The notes under the pieces are model-generated. The model was not told where the DNA came from and did not search any database. It was given only the letters and a program-made list of their open reading frames with translations. Source: Neobacillus pocheonensis (GTDB taxonomy: Bacteria > Bacillota > Bacilli > Bacillales > Cytobacillaceae). Taken from it: a stretch of 64,000 nt of DNA. The stretch is from the NCBI GenBank assembly GCA_023702235.1, contig JAMQCR010000001.1:2418001-2482000 (forward strand), given 5' to 3'. Below, in pieces: positions 63,086-64,000 of the stretch. Both the position numbers and the translations under genes were made by a program. How positions within the stretch are numbered: position 1 is the first letter of the stretch; every line of letters begins with the position of its first letter.

Positions 63086-64000
63086 TTAAACCCAACCGCG
63101 GAAACGAGAAGCTTCCGCTACTTTCTTGATTCCCACCATATACGCTGCTAAACGCATATCCACTTGATGTGTTTGCGAAGTTTGATAAATGTTTTCAAAT
63201 GAATGGACCATAACCTTCGCTAATTTTTCCTCGACTTCTTCTTCAGTCCAATAATACCCTTGATTATTTTGCACCCACTCAAAATAAGATACAGTTACAC
63301 CACCGCTACTTGCAAGAATGTCCGGTACAAGAAGAATTCCACGTTCTGTTAAAATATTTGTTGCCTCAAGGGTGGTTGGTCCATTAGCCGCTTCGACAAT
63401 GATCGAAGCCTTAATATTAGCCGCATTTTTGGCTGTTATTTGATTAGAAATCGCTGCTGGCACGAGAATATCACACTCTAATTCGAGTAGTTCTTCATTT
63501 TTAATTGTATTTTTAAACAGTTGAGAAAATGTTCCAAAACTATCTCTTCTATCTAATAGATTGTCAATATCCAGTCCATTTGGATCGTACACTGCACCGT
63601 ACACATCCGATACTGCAACAACCTTCGCTCCTGCATCATGCATGAATTTTGCTAAATAACTTCCAGCGTTCCCAAAGCCTTGAATGACAACACGTGCGCC
63701 TTGTAATTCGATTCCCTTTTTCTTTACTGCTTCTTCAATACAGATGGTAACTCCGCGAGCAGTTGCTGTTTCACGACCTTGTGAACCGCCAAGAACAAGT
63801 GGTTTCCCAGTAATAAATCCAGGTGAGTCAAACTCACGTAAACGGCTATACTCATCCATCATCCACGCCATAATTTGCGAATTTGTATAGACATCTGGTG
63901 CTGGAATATCTTTTGAAGGACCAACGATTTGGCTGATTGCGCGGACATAGCCACGGCTTAAGCGCTCAAGCTCTCTAAAAGACATTTTCTTAGGGTCACA
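63086..64000 (-). CDS. Glutamate dehydrogenase, 5' part beyond the window
   Basis: C-terminal ~305 residues of an NAD-dependent hexameric glutamate dehydrogenase (GudB/RocG family, normally ~425 residues); the frame continues off the right edge ([18 protein letters not shown]). Contains [38 protein letters not shown] (NAD-binding), [14 protein letters not shown] and [16 protein letters not shown], ending EASRFRGWV. It converts glutamate to 2-oxoglutarate and ammonia. The catalytic Lys and Asp lie in the part outside this window. Confidence 0.96.
   Translation of the reverse strand, partial: CDPKKMSFRELERLSRGYVRAISQIVGPSKDIPAPDVYTNSQIMAWMMDEYSRLREFDSPGFITGKPLVLGGSQGRETATARGVTICIEEAVKKKGIELQGARVVIQGFGNAGSYLAKFMHDAGAKVVAVSDVYGAVYDPNGLDIDNLLDRRDSFGTFSQLFKNTIKNEELLELECDILVPAAISNQITAKNAANIKASIIVEAANGPTTLEATNILTERGILLVPDILASSGGVTVSYFEWVQNNQGYYWTEEEVEEKLAKVMVHSFENIYQTSQTHQVDMRLAAYMVGIKKVAEASRFRGWV

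Overview
The window reads as chromosomal DNA of a low-GC, spore-former-type member of the Bacillaceae (Bacillus or a close genus such as Neobacillus). The evidence is the gene families: a complete dltXABCD operon, a T-box leader before proS, the small YvrJ / DUF2922 / DUF1659 trio, a YkwD-like SCP protein, a WalR-type site near a LysM-NlpC/P60 autolysin, strong AGGAGG ribosome sites and frequent TTG/GTG starts. No rRNA, tRNA, prophage, transposase or CRISPR array was found.

Layout. 0-6 kb: VTT membrane protein, LytE-like autolysin, a decayed yetF-like gene, a divergent CorA-like protein followed by corA, and a dispersed GCGCAAGCGC repeat. 6-12 kb: M42 peptidase and the dlt operon (D-alanylation of teichoic acids). 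12-23 kb: tatC, a haem-type membrane protein, a YjdF-like protein, a frameshifted tatA, two flavohaemoglobins, a secreted helical protein, a candidate sRNA locus, a VOC protein, an SCP lipoprotein, an ABC exporter and a GDSL esterase. 23-30 kb: a 51/52-bp tandem array, a GNAT, proS with T-box, a cupredoxin membrane protein and a two-component system. 30-39 kb: two glycosyltransferases around a UDP-glucose dehydrogenase, a MacAB-like export system, a 24-codon candidate gene, cell-wall peptide recycling enzymes, clpP and a sigma factor. 39-48 kb: TerD-zinc-ribbon-TerB fusion, selB, type II pantothenate kinase, two small membrane proteins, an Nramp transporter and small genes. 48-54 kb: sbcCD, cold-shock protein, yvrJ trio. 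55-64 kb: a candidate structured RNA, an AIM24-like gene, a second 51/52-bp array, a DUF3900-like gene, a PadR/HAAS/membrane operon, an amino-acid permease and glutamate dehydrogenase, which runs off the right edge.

How genes work together. Cell-envelope functions dominate: LytE-like and YkfC-like endopeptidases, LD-carboxypeptidase, dlt and the glycosyltransferase block. A second theme is oxygen/NO response: two flavohaemoglobins, with a perfect TGTGA-N6-TCACA (Fnr-type) box placed at -41.5 of a TATAAT promoter before the second, and another such box beside a C-rich candidate sRNA.

Quality note. Many genes here are interrupted by one- or two-base losses, and most of these sit at GGCC (usually GGGCC/GGCCC with a base missing). 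Conserved genes (clpP, sbcD, tatA, selB, an ABC ATPase) are affected, so I read most of them as methylation-linked sequencing errors and not as real decay. Affected genes are given here at their frame-corrected full extent.
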